Program-made: the position numbers and the translations under genes | NCBI GenBank assembly: GCA_963556145.1 | Contig: OY744461.1 | Span: 6,706,891 to 6,770,890, forward strand | Direction: 5' to 3' | From: Hygrocybe punicea | Taxonomy: Eukaryota > Basidiomycota > Agaricomycetes > Agaricales > Hygrophoraceae | Length of the DNA stretch: 64,000 nucleotides | In this document: positions 32,704 to 44,300 of the stretch, piece after piece | How positions within the stretch are numbered: position 1 is the stretch's first letter | Layout: each line of letters opens with the position of its first letter | Notes under the pieces: generated by a model | The model's input: only the letters and a program-made list of their open reading frames with translations | Told to the model about the DNA's origin: nothing | The model's database searches: none

Positions 32704-35700
32704 TGTTTTTTGTCTTTTTTTTCACTATGGAAGATGAACTTACAACTTGTTCTAATTTTCGTTTTTTATTTTGCAATACATTGGCTGTGGAATTCTTATG
32801 AGCAACAGTGACTGGAACAGTTCCTTTTGCAGGAACAAAGTTGAGGTTTCTGAAATTTGCCTTTTGATTTTTGTTCATAGGTTTAATTAATTGCCATGGA
32901 GAGGGCTGTGCTGTGTATTGGTTTAGTTGCTCCATGGCTTTCCATGCAATAGCAGAATGAACATGTTTTGGAACATATGACTTTCCTTTCCATCTTCTAA
33001 ATTGATCAATGATAGAATTTCGTTGATCTCCATTAATATGGCTTGGTAAAAGTCCTTGATATTTGAGTTTGGTTATTTCATCTAAAATTTCTAATTCTCT
33101 GAATTCTTGTCTTAGATATCCAGAAGCACCACCAGTAATTACCTTAGGATCAAAGCCTTGAACAATGATGGTTCCTGCAGCAGTTGCACTTCTAGATAAG
33201 CAAGTATAATAAGATTGGTGGTTTCTACAACTACTGAGATCAACTACATTGTTAGGACGGGTACGCCCTTGACATGCATAATCAGTCATGGCAAAATTAG
33301 GGAGTACCAACACTTGTTCTCTTGACAAGGATATCACATCATCATTGGGTAATGAACACATAGTGGAAGTGATATGTTTTGTAATTGGCACCACATTTTC
33401 AGGAAGGCCATCTATGTATATGTTTTTTGGAGGATTTATTAATCTGACAAATAAAGTGTCCAGTACAATCTGTTGTTCTGGGCCTGTTGCACTCTGCCAA
33501 CCTACAACAACCGCCTCAGCTCCTTTGGTAATGCAGCACTCTGTTGCATCATTGTTTCTCAGCATCACTGGCATGCCTATACATAACTCCAATTTTCCTG
33601 GTATATGATCCGAGGATGATGCATGTGGTTGGTTCCATAGTAATTTCTGGAGTGAAGGTTCTAATATTCTTGTGTGTCGAACAGGATCTGCAATTGTTGA
33701 TCCGTAATGAGACTTTCTTTTGTTCTTGAAATTAGTATGATCATTCCATCTGTCTATTGAATAAAATGATGTTAATAGTCTTTTATTCTCAGCAGCAAAA
33801 CGTTGGACACCAAGTTCATTGATTTTGTCTTTTTGTGCATTCAATGCAGTAACAACTGATACATTCCTGAACTTCTTTTGGGCTAATTTTGGATCATTTG
33901 GACCTTTTCCTGCAATAAGAGTACGAAGAAATGCAATATCTTCGGAAGTACATGCTTTGTATCTCATGTTTTCCAATGCCTGTCTCAGTTGGACATCTTC
34001 TTTTAACTGATTGGTTTGTCTCATATTTTCACGTAATATCACAACCGTTGTAATCTGATGCCAAAGAGCTTTGCCTATGGCAGCTTCCTGATTTGCTATA
34101 GTTTGACTGGAATTGATTTGGACTCCAACGGATCCAGAATACAAAGGAGCACCACTCATAGCTGGTGGAAGTTGGGCGAAATCCCCAGCAAATATCATAT
34201 TAATGCCACCAAAGGGTTCATCATAAATGACACGTGCTTTTGCACATTGAGCACTGATTTTATACATATCTCTGCAGGATAACATTGATACTTCATCAAT
34301 GAAAATGTAATCCACACCATCAAGATTGGCACGGACTTGTGCAAGGGAACGAGATAATCCTCCGTGATTAATTCCAAGAATGGAGTGATATGTAGATCCA
34401 TTTACAAGGGCAGCAGTACCACCAGTTGGAGCAAGAACCAAAAACCGATGACTCTGATTGTGTTTACCAAAAAAACAAATCAATGCTTTGATTACTTGTG
34501 ATTTTCCCGTGCCTGCCATACCACCAAGATACATGCATAGCTTCTCTGAACTGTGAATCAAGGTAGAGTGATTGGCAATGATATGAAATGCTCTTTTTTG
34601 GTCTGTATTCAACTTGAAATCATTGATAGTTATATCAATTAGATGAAGATCAGCTTTGTTGGCAGGAATAAACATGTGGTGGATGTATGCTGCATCGACT
34701 ATTTTTACATTATTATATTGAAAATTTGACAATTTAGTTATGGTTCCTGTCTTTGATGGCAAATTTTTATTTCGTTCTTCAATGATTTCCATTTTCTTGG
34801 CAAGGACCATGGCTCTCCATAATTTTGCTGATTGTGTTACAGAGGGTTCTACAGGTATTAATGGTCCTATATCTGGGATACCATCAATACAGTTATCAAG
34901 CCATCCTGCCCTTTTCATGGTTCTTTCAGCTATTAGCATTTCATCCTTTCTTTTTTTTCCCTTATAACCAAGTGTCACAAGTAATTCTGTGTCTGTATTT
35001 TCATCAAGAGTATCATTGAAATCATCTCCGTTACATGCTAGTTCAGCATTGTGCATGTCATCCATTTCATCAAAATTGTTTGAAGTAGCCCATGAATATT
35101 TGATATCTTCAGTATTATTCTTTTGACGTTTAGCAGAGAAATCATCTCTTGCATCAAGACACTCATATCGCAGACCAAAGTATTTCATGATTTCAAGCTG
35201 TCTTTTAGAAAACTTATAATTTGTGAAAGCATTGTCCCATGTTTGTAATTTATTTTTGAGTTCTTTGCCATTTCTCCATGGCTTGAAAAAAGTTAACATT
35301 GTACAACAATAATATTCTCGATCACCACGGTCAGCCCTTGGTAAATTGTTTGGAATGAAATTAGGAACTATGAAGGGATCATTTCCTTTCATTTTTGCAT
35401 GGTGGGTCAGATATTGTGCATGATTGCGTTGCAAAGTATAATCTTTTTTATTTTTCGTCGATATATCCATTTCTATTTCACCAACTTCATCTGATTCATC
35501 ACCTATGTCTGTGCTTGTATTATCATTCTTGTTCTTTTTATTTAAGCTGTCAGGCTTCTGAATTTCATCGATTTGCATGAACATATCATCATCACTAACC
35601 TCAGACAAGCTATCATCATCAGAATAGTCAATATTGGTATGTTCAATAAAGGTGTCAGACACATCATCAAATTCTACCTCATCAAAAAGTTGGCTTTGTG

Positions 35701-35872
35701 TTGATTCTTTGCTAGTCATTTGGGTTTTTCTTTTTGTACCACTTTTATTTGGTTCCATAGTGGCAAGACGTATCCAGTTATACAGTGATACATTATTATA
35801 CAAAGTCAGTCTGAACATATAATCATTTACTTTGGAAAGTCCTATGTATGATCCATTTTGTTTACCAATCAC
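32693..35872 (-). CDS. Helitron 2 helicase ORF
   Basis: A 1,059-codon ORF. The first about 230 residues are a charged linker (DRGDREYYCCTMLTFFKPW, RQLEIMKYF). The Pif1-like DNA helicase follows: Walker A GGMAGTGKSQVI (plus-strand about 34495-34530), then APTGGTAALVNGSTYHS, Walker B YIFIDEVSML, motif III FAGDFAQLPP, and C-terminal motifs TDYACQGRTRPNNV and YYTCLSRSATAAGT. It unwinds DNA during rolling-circle transposition in known Helitrons. It lacks its own Rep domain, which lies upstream in two further ORFs, so the start Met at 35872 is only the first ATG after a frameshift. The end is a Lys-rich tail followed by a stop that one A deletion would bypass. Confidence 0.88.
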   Translation of the reverse strand: MIGKQNGSYIGLSKVNDYMFRLTLYNNVSLYNWIRLATMEPNKSGTKRKTQMTSKESTQSQLFDEVEFDDVSDTFIEHTNIDYSDDDSLSEVSDDDMFMQIDEIQKPDSLNKKNKNDNTSTDIGDESDEVGEIEMDISTKNKKDYTLQRNHAQYLTHHAKMKGNDPFIVPNFIPNNLPRADRGDREYYCCTMLTFFKPWRNGKELKNKLQTWDNAFTNYKFSKRQLEIMKYFGLRYECLDARDDFSAKRQKNNTEDIKYSWATSNNFDEMDDMHNAELACNGDDFNDTLDENTDTELLVTLGYKGKKRKDEMLIAERTMKRAGWLDNCIDGIPDIGPLIPVEPSVTQSAKLWRAMVLAKKMEIIEERNKNLPSKTGTITKLSNFQYNNVKIVDAAYIHHMFIPANKADLHLIDITINDFKLNTDQKRAFHIIANHSTLIHSSEKLCMYLGGMAGTGKSQVIKALICFFGKHNQSHRFLVLAPTGGTAALVNGSTYHSILGINHGGLSRSLAQVRANLDGVDYIFIDEVSMLSCRDMYKISAQCAKARVIYDEPFGGINMIFAGDFAQLPPAMSGAPLYSGSVGVQINSSQTIANQEAAIGKALWHQITTVVILRENMRQTNQLKEDVQLRQALENMRYKACTSEDIAFLRTLIAGKGPNDPKLAQKKFRNVSVVTALNAQKDKINELGVQRFAAENKRLLTSFYSIDRWNDHTNFKNKRKSHYGSTIADPVRHTRILEPSLQKLLWNQPHASSSDHIPGKLELCIGMPVMLRNNDATECCITKGAEAVVVGWQSATGPEQQIVLDTLFVRLINPPKNIYIDGLPENVVPITKHITSTMCSLPNDDVISLSREQVLVLPNFAMTDYACQGRTRPNNVVDLSSCRNHQSYYTCLSRSATAAGTIIVQGFDPKVITGGASGYLRQEFRELEILDEITKLKYQGLLPSHINGDQRNSIIDQFRRWKGKSYVPKHVHSAIAWKAMEQLNQYTAQPSPWQLIKPMNKNQKANFRNLNFVPAKGTVPVTVAHKNSTANVLQNKKRKLEQVVSSSSIVKKKTKNKYY

Positions 35873-36592
35873 AACTTTTTGAGCGTGATTTTCATCTTCA
35901 CATGTATTAGCAATTTCTTCATCAGACCATGCACTGATGACCTCTTTAACATAAGATCTCCAAAGAATGGTACAAATTTATGACTGGCATAGTGATCAGG
36001 ATTTCCGAGCACGTATAATGAAGCCATTGGAGCACCAATCTCCATTTTGGAGGTGAGGGAATTGACTATTTGTGTAAATAATTTTCTGACTTTGTTTTTC
36101 CTGTTTAAATCTCCACCAATCATTTTGGAATTCCTATCAAAAACACTTTTTATTACTTCAAAAATGCTATAGGTTTTCAAAGACATCTTTGTAATATAAT
36201 CTGTTACATATGCAACTATTGCCTTTATAGCAGTACCAGATAACAAACTAGTCACATCAGAATTACATCGCAGCATATAAGTTACTTTAGGTGTTACTGT
36301 GTTCATCCAAGGCTCACCATGCTTGAGGTTGAGAGCACCAGTATTAGGTTCTACAAAGGTTTGGTGAAAGATATCTCTTGGAAATCGTCTTTTACATTCA
36401 CCTTTAGAGTTAAGACAGTATGGTTTTCTTTTTCCATCGTGTCTGTTATGTGAATTTAATTGCAATAAAAGAGAATCGACAACCTCTGTGAACTTTTGCC
36501 ACCATGTTGATCTTTTGTCATGATATTGACAATTAATAGAACATGTATATGAAGGTGGATCTGGGAGAACACATGTTGGAGGTTGATATTCA
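35869..36592 (-). CDS. Helitron 2 Rep-domain C-terminal part
   Basis: Open from the MITE edge at 36592 (no Met needed): PYEYQPPTCVLPDPPS, then RKPYCLNSKGECKRRFPRDI, IKAIVAYVTDYITK (the Tyr motif region of this Helitron clade) and GAPMASLYVLGNPDHYASHK. The first in-frame ATG is at 36465. Near 35962 a one-base loss shifts the frame; the other frame continues WRSYVKEV... into the helicase ORF, as the relic at 2.1-2.9 kb (HKFIPVYWRNYVREV) shows. The N-terminal continuation is across the MITE at 37037. Confidence 0.85.
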
Positions 36593-37036
36593 TAGGGTAT
36601 AACATGGGTAACCCACGGGTTTTTTATCCTGCAATTTGTTTTGAAGTTTATAGACTCAATTTACATGTATTCACTTTGTGGTATAGGGAGAAAAAGTGCG
36701 TTTTATGTTAAATAAGATGGCTGCAAAGTGTTGAATATAATTGTGCATGATAAAAGGCACTATTGTGCACACAATGCAACGGGTTTCACGGGTTTAAACC
36801 CATGGGTATAATGTATGCAAAAACGCGGACATGGCAGGGGGTGAATTTTTCATTTGGGTCTATATGCAATATTTTATGGGTTTTATCTATTGTATACAGT
36901 GTGGATAATGATGGGAATGATGGACATAGGTTTGCCAAGAATTTTCAAGACCAATTACCCACCAAAAGTCCATGTTATTCCAACAATATGGATATTTTGT
37001 TCTGTACGTAAGTGCCCAAACCCATGTTATACCCTA
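36593..37036. mobile_element. hAT-type MITE (444 bp) inside Helitron 2
   Basis: Terminal inverted repeats TAGGGTATAACATGGGT, flanked by a perfect 8-bp duplication GATATTCA (36585-36592 and 37037-37044). Removing it with one duplication rejoins the Rep ORF in frame (..AIPEY then QPPTC..). The subterminal words acgggtt/aaaccc resemble those of the autonomous hAT at 41396-44938, whose terminus is TAGGGATGACCACGGGTT. Non-coding. Confidence 0.95.
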
Positions 37037-40000
37037 GATATTCAGGTATTGCCATCATCTGTTCCATTTTCTGGGATACCTCTTCTTTAGAACCTGTCAA
37101 GAATTGTCCTATACACAAACATTCCAAGTACTCTACTAATCTCTTCTGAAAATCAGAATTTTCATCCATAATTTTGTCACGTATTTCCTGAGGTGTAAGG
37201 CATCCCTTTATCCATAGCAGCATGTGAAGATGCAAGGTAAGACGTCCTTGTTCCTCTACCGTTCCGTAATAACCTGATGTACTTCCATACAGACCAGGAT
37301 GAGATTCATTTATTCCTAATATGTGTTTGATGAACATTTCAGTAGTAAAGTGAAAGAAGCGGGCTCCAGCCACTGGATTATTTGCAATTAGTTTGTAACA
37401 ATCCTGGGGTAGACGTAGCTTAGGATAAAACTTTTCTTTGTTGTTAGCATAATATAGGCATAGTGGGTGATTGATGTCTGCAGGTGCAAAAGTGATAAAC
37501 CAAGTTGGCGCACCAATATAGGATATCAGAGACCAAATCTCATTTCGCATGTATTTCTTGTTGGTAATTGAACCTTTTACCTGACCAGCTACATGGTCCA
37601 AGTCTGAAATGAGCTTATAGCATGCTTTTTCCTCAGGTGTTTCCGGTTTTACTCTATCACCTCTGGACAATCTTTTAGAGAGATCATCTAAAACAGCAGT
37701 ATTGATATTCATCAAGCGATCTGCAATATCATTGAAATTATGTTTGTTAGTCAACAAATATCCACCTGTTGTACTGTCTTTAATCTGTTCTTGATTGAAT
37801 GCAATCAATGGAAAATAGGGATCGGTTTGAAATCTTTTGTCATGGTACATCAGGAGATGTCTTTTGTGCATCATATCACTAATAATTAAAACATCTTTGT
37901 CAACGCTACCAATGCCACCCAAGCCATATGGAAAGAGGCAAGGAAACATCATAGGATATAACTGAGGATTATTGAAGAAGGATTCTGGATTTCTAGCATG
38001 GCTTATGGCAAGAACACCACCATGATCATTTATCAAATGTTTTGTCGCTCTAGCTATTAATGCTTTTGGACTTGTAATATCTAGATTATCACCAGTTACC
38101 TCACTCACAACAAAAGGACAAGGCCCATCTTCCACACCATCTTCCACTTCATTGTCGAATGCACTAGTAGCTTCCGGTTCCTTATTTGTGTCTGCTGGTC
38201 GATATGCAACCACAACAGGAATTCCATGATCTGGATATTGTTCTAGGTTTTCATAGGAGATGTCTAAATCATAGTAGTCTATGTGGTTCAATTTCAGCCA
38301 TTCTAAAGCTGCAGAAACCCGCTTCCTGCGAACTAATAAAGGCGTTCGCTCCATGTCTTCTGGAGTTGGTCGGGCAGGACCAGTGAAAATGAAAGCTAAC
38401 ACTTCATCAAGTTCTTTAACTGTTGGAGGTAATCGTTGATATATCTTTGGTGTTGGATTCTGAAACATGATGGCATTTGCTTTCATTTTATGCATCCCAG
38501 ATGACACACGTACAATACATTTGTTGTGACGAACACGAGCAATCAACAGTTGTTCAGCAAATGTCAGATTTCGAAGTTGTGCAGGAATAGTGCCTATCCA
38601 AAGGCCATTTGCTAAAGCATATTTGGGAGTTCTACCTTTGTTCAGGCTGACCACACAATGCTTGCATATCCATTTACATGTGTCATCCAGTACTGGACCT
38701 TTGATATCCTGTATTGGATCAGAACAATGATATCGTTCCTGTCTTGTGATTCCCATATGTTCTCTGATCAATATCTTCAGATTGACCTTTGTTGTAGATA
38801 ATAAAGACATATTTTTCAACAAAACTAATTGACCACACACAGCACAGCCACTTTCCTGGAGGCATTCAGGTGATGAATCTTTACACCAGTTGCGGATTAT
38901 TGTTTCCTTCAACTCAATAGATGGCGGAGGAGGAGGAAAGGAATATTTGTCACAATTTGTTTCCTTGTTTTGTTTTACTCCTTGCTCTGGTTTAGTATAA
39001 CACTGTTCTTTATGGCAAAAGTGTAATCCGCTTTGCTGTTTTTCCAAATGTGAGGATATCTTGTTGGCCCATTTTATGTATCGCTCTGTACTCAATTTAA
39101 CATCATGAATATGGAAAATAGAAACATGCGTTTTACAAGCCGAACATGTATGCTCGGTCAATATGGAAAGTAGATCCTGTCCATGTAACCTTTGCGTTGT
39201 TTTTGACAAATATATCTTATGTATTGTTGCTATTTCTATAATATTCTTCGCTGTCAATTGTGGGAGATATTCATGTAAAGGCATTTGAACGCATATATAT
39301 TCATCGTTATTTCTGTACAAAATTCTGGCTGTGTGTTGATCAATATGACTGATGTATTTGAATAATAAGCTAGAATCATGGTTGATATTATTGAATGGCA
39401 GCATAAATGGTTGGAGAAAATTAAAGTTAAATGTTGGCAGTCGTTTACCACCTCCAATGTAGTGGAACCTATTAAAAGACTTTGTATATAAGCATGTTAT
39501 CATGTTTCTGAATAAATTCAAATTGAACGTAGTCATGCATGATCTTCTATATGCGATTGCAAATTGTAGTGTGATCCACAGCAAGGTTGCTTGTGACATA
39601 GCAATAGCATTACATCGAAATAAATATAATTTGAAGTCATGTCGTCTCAGGAGACATTGCATGAGTAACGCCTTGATAATCCGACAACGATATTGAACAG
39701 TGATAGGTTTCATAAAACAATACAAAGCAAAAAGATATTTAGAAGGTAAGTAGTATGATGTGGCATATTCAATAGAATATATCTGTATTTCGAAAGTGGA
39801 ATTCTTAACTGTTGTCGAAAAGTGTAATGGATCAAGTTTCAAATTATCTTTTGTTGTCTGATTGAACTTTAGAAGTCGTGAAGCATTTATTTGTATCGGT
39901 ATCGCTGAACCGCCCTGATCTGGGGCAAACTCATGTTCTATGAGTTCTTCTTTAAAATCACCCAGTTCTTGGGTAGAGCGCTCATGTCCTATGACTTTAC

Positions 40001-40190
40001 CTTGAAATATGTTCGGTTCCTGGACCAAACTCGATACCAAAGGCAAGACGATTGATTCAGCAGAGATGTACGTGAGTTGGCCTGGGCATAGTTGTGGAAA
40101 TTGTATTACATTGGCAAGAATGTGTAAAGAAGTGACAAGAAAGCATGTGTAGATGATATTGTCGAGATACATGTGGATTTGTGAGAGCAA
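37037..40190 (-). CDS. Helitron 2 N-terminal and Rep HUH part
   Basis: The ORF begins at Met 40190 and is 1,071 codons long, the last about 20 of them MITE sequence (stop at 36975). Residues about 340-520 hold Cys/His clusters (TCSACKTHV, CAVCGQLVLL, CKWICKHCVV). The Helitron-like N domain starts near 770 (YPMMFPCLFPYGLGG) and contains the HUH motif RLTLHLHMLLW with H987 and H989. These are the Rep nickase features of a rolling-circle transposase. It ends at the MITE insertion, after which the frame continues at 36592. Start choice: first Met of a long open frame; upstream of it is AT-rich. Confidence 0.88.
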
Positions 40191-41273
40191 GAGTAAATCT
40201 GGTGATATCTATTTAACTTGTTTAGTGGTTCGGATCATGAATCACAACAATTAACATGCCGAGTTTGATCATATGATATCGCTCCATTTGTATGGCTCTG
40301 AAACTGTATATTGTGCCTGAAGGCTGTGTTTATTCCCATTTGGTTGCTTCCCGTGATGCAATGATTTCGTCATTGCCTATTCTTTACCATTAGCAAATTA
40401 GCAAATTACCAAGATAGCATTGGTCTAGGCTGCAGTGGTGTGTTTTGTATGTGACGTTTGACTGAGATTATAATTAATAATCTACAAGAAAGAATTTGAG
40501 CCTGAACATACATTATATGTTTTAATTGATAACATTTATTGTATTGTCAAATTCTCTCCTTATTTTAGTCATACATCATTCAAAGCAACAGATAAATTTG
40601 TTTTAATACAAGTACAAAAAATGTTGAATTCAAAGGCGATGGTAGAAGCATGTAGAAAGGAGCATGAAAGAATTTGAGCATAATCGTTGCTGGATAATGT
40701 AATGCAACGTAGGACATTCCATTCTGCCTGGTATTTGGGCAGCAACATTTTTTTTTGAAGTTGTTGTGGCTTGCCGAACGGTTGACGAACGAATCGAACG
40801 CCGTTCGGCAAGTGTTTGGTAAGCCATATAAGCACTATTTATAAACGCCGTTCGGCAAGTGCTTGTTAACCTGTCACAAACATACTGATACATGTTACAT
40901 AGCTAGACAATTGCCACCACAAATGAACTGTAAGGTTAATCTTAGCCTGTCGATTTCATAACTAGCATTCGATCAATGATGCATATAGTCACATAGAATA
41001 CAGAATATTTGAATCAACTTACCAATCACTAGTGACTGTCATTCTCGGTTGTTTGACTTGGGATATTCTCTTATCTCAGTTCATGCATTAATCACAGCAG
41101 GGAACCGATCGATTTACGAATATAACAAGAAATACAAATTTCGCGATGGTAAAAACATATGAAGAGGCGCATGAAAGACCCAGTTCCTAAAGCCACAACC
41201 AACCAACATCTGACGGAAGAAACCATTAGTAAAATATGACACAGATCGTATCAACCTATGGACTCACTTCGAA
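40191..41273. other. Spacer; Helitron 2 upstream region
   Basis: AT-rich with no recognised gene. A word pair cgccgttcggcaagtg occurs at about 40800 and 40848. The 5' end of Helitron 2 should lie here but no clear TC terminus stands out. Confidence 0.35.
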
Positions 41274-41395
41274 TTACAATCCTGGATCCAATTTGGATGA
41301 GGACGGCTTAGGGGGTGGTGTCGCGGATTGCACTGGAGCGGCCGAGGTGTGAATTTGCAGCGGGACAATATTGCCCCAATCCATCTCCATAGGTG
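41274..41395 (-). pseudogene. Orphan coding tail next to the hAT element
   Basis: The minus frame reads about 38 residues (PMEMDWGNIVPLQIHTSAAP ... then a Pro/Ser/Lys-rich end) to TAA at 41274-41276. It is cut at the hAT terminus (41396). No family recognised. It might be the last exon of a gene broken by the hAT insertion, but no matching upstream part is seen beyond 44938. Confidence 0.3.
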
Positions 41396-44300
41396 TAGGG
41401 ATGACCACGGGTTCTTGACGGGTCTCGCTTACTAAAACCTTACCCGCACCCACTAAAACCGTACCCCTTAAGGGTTTACATATACACGACCCTTAATATA
41501 CACGGTTAATCAGAAAACCGCAGTAGCAATAGAAACCGTGGGTCATTGTGCCATATTAGTACATACAAGGAGGTCACAGGCACCTCCGATTCGAGACGGC
41601 TATCATACACGATTTGAGACGGTTATCACACTTCAACGGACGGCATATTCTTCAACTTCCTTTTCTTCGTCTCCGCCGACACTGCTCTCAAGACATCCTC
41701 CATTGAAATGAGGTCATGACGAGACCACGAACCAAGGCCAAGACAGGCGTGAATCATTGACGGCACCATGCGGTTGCGGCTGAAAGAGAGCAGGTGACGG
41801 CCTTGCGAGAAGACGCGTTCCACTGCTGTCGACGTAGCTTACATATTACAATATTAGTACTTGCTGTATCAGCCAAAAAATGTACATACCGGGCATACTG
41901 AGATAGTCCAAGGCCATCCTCGATAAGGCCGGATAGATATGCGTGTGATCTGCCCACCATTTCAATGGGTCTTTGACATTCTCAACAGGTGTGTGCAAGT
42001 ACTCGTCCAGCTCGTGGGTCCGAGACAGCACAACCTTGCTGCCGACGGAGATGTTTGCGAAGTCGGTGTCACTGTCACTTCCCTGAGAATCAATACCGTT
42101 AGTAAATTACACCACGATTACAATGGATCGGTACCTGTTCCTTGCGCGCTGTGCCAACCTTGTCCTCTGTAATCTGATATGTGGCCAGGAACTCGTTGCG
42201 CACCAACTTATCTGCTTGCTTGATCCAAGAAATCTCCCACTCGTTTTGTCGGAAATACTCCAACTTGAGGCCTGGATGTAGCACTGCAAAATATCAGGAT
42301 ATCCAATCAATGCATCAGTAGTTAAGACAATATACCCATAGCGATACGGTAGATTGTCGTTGCGTCTGTTAGTGAATAGTATTGGTCCATCTTCTTGCGT
42401 GCTAAAACGAGTGCCGCCATGATAGCTAGGTGGAGAGTCCGCTTTGTCTTCTGTTTGAGAGGCGCGGTGATCTTGTCCATGGCAGGGATCACTGAAGCAA
42501 TTGAAGCAGAGGTACTAGAAAAAAAAACCGTGGCTTTCTTGTATTGCTGTGAGGTGTCAGTGTATGAACGTCAGAGACCTGGAATGGTATTTACCTCGAG
42601 AACACCCACAAGATCTTCGATGATCTGCCAGTCCTCCGAATCCAACTCGAACCGCCGCAACTTCAAGTTCTTGTCGGCGGTGACCTGGTCAATTGCCTTG
42701 CGGTATATCAGCGCGAAGGCCATCATGTCGTGGGTCGAGTTCCACCGAGTGACGACATTGCGAGGAATCAGCCGTGCCTTGAGGTCAAGTGTTTGGCAGG
42801 TACGGCGCCATGCTGGAAGGGTGATGGTTGTGGAATGGATGATTGTGAAAGCCAACTTGCGGAGCTAGGTTGGCGGGAGGAGAGAGTGTTGCGATAAGAG
42901 ACAAGAACATGAGCTTTGTATGGCAAGTGGAATGTTACAAGCCGAAGCGTCAAACCTTGGTAACTGTTTCGCGCACTCCTGCCGTCTTTGCCAACAGATC
43001 CTCACGATCAACCTCATCAAGCTTATCAATCTCATCATTCGAATCCTCTACGTCTTCTTCAATACCATTCGCGTCTTCATCATCATCATCATCGTTGATC
43101 TCATCGTCATCATCTAGATCGACTTCCTCAAGCGAAGGCATCTCATCGTCATCTTCAGACCCTTTCGAAAACGCCGGATTGAAAGGCTTAAGGAGCGTCT
43201 TGGCCGAGAGTTGAAGGGTGTGGTTGAAGCAGCGAACGTGATGTTCTTCATCAAACGAGTTGTCAAGCAAAGCTAGCTCACGAATTTGTTTATCATTTGA
43301 AGATGCATTGTCGGCTATGACGCCGAGCAGCTGAATGATAAATGTTAGTATTTTGTACAAGGTCTACATTGTACAAGATGCAAGACATAATAACAGACCT
43401 TGTTCTGTAGCTCAAACTCCTCAAGCATCACCTGGAAAGCACGAGCGAGCGCGATGCCAGTATGAGATTCTGGGATCTCTTTGATATCAAGTAAAAAGCC
43501 CAGCATCTGGCCCTCGTGCTGTAGGTGAACCGTCCAAGCTACAAAGGCCCGATGGTTCAGCAACGTCCAAGCGTCAGTGGCGATGTGAACACGGCCGCGG
43601 TAGTCCTGAAAAATGTGTCAGAGAGGGAATACTCGAGCTGAGGTGCTCACCGTGAGTAGTGCAATAATCCTGATGCGAGAACGTCTATACGATGAGGTAA
43701 TATCCCGCACGATGGTTGTGCGCCCGGGAAGGCTGATATGTGGTCGTCCGGCAGTGAGCAATTCCCGCAGTTCTCGATCATTTATGATACTGATCGGGCG
43801 ACTGTTCTCCATCACCCACCTGACTACATGGGCACTGCACAGGTGTTAGTTAATGAACAAGAAGAAATCAGGGTGCCCACCGAACTTCCGCATTTGTATG
43901 GGCGCGATGTGAGTATCGTTGAGCGATCTGGCCTTGCTGAGCGAACGCAGAAAAGATCGAGCCGCTCACAGCAGAGACGGCCCCTGGACTACCTATGGCG
44001 ACCTTCACGGCATCTTCGCCATGGCACTTGATGGCATGTGCCTTGAGATTGGCGGTGGAGGCCCGATCTTTGGAGTCTTGATACCTCTTGACTCCACCAC
44101 CAGCTGAAGTCTTGCACTGACGAGCGGCGCATTGGAAGAAATGGCAGAGGCGGCCATTGTGGAACTGGATGAGCACGGTGGGCTTGAAAAACATATAGAT
44201 CGGGGAACGCCAACCCCTCTGAAGTTTGTCTGCAATATAACTACAATTAGCGGTGCAAAATAATCCAGAAACCTTGAATATACCAAGTTGCTTCTGGGGA

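Larger units (their letters stand above)
24968..40190 (-). mobile_element. Large Helitron 2 (Rep-helicase-USP), interrupted
   Basis: One minus-strand polyprotein can be followed through 40190-37037, 36592-32356 and 25490-25006, about 2,600 residues once the MITE (36593-37036) and Helitron 1 (25491-32355) are set aside. The order is an N-terminal region with Cys clusters, the Rep HUH motif, a Tyr motif, a linker, a Pif1-type helicase, then a USP-like peptidase. I could not identify its terminal TC or CTRR ends. Besides the two insertions there are two frameshifts (near 35962 and at the A8 run near 32715). Confidence 0.75.

Noticed and set aside
44230..44272. A 43-nt intron in hAT exon 1 (GTTTCTGG...TTGCAG)
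   Set aside because: Removing it would shift the BED-finger frame; reading through keeps the frame open.
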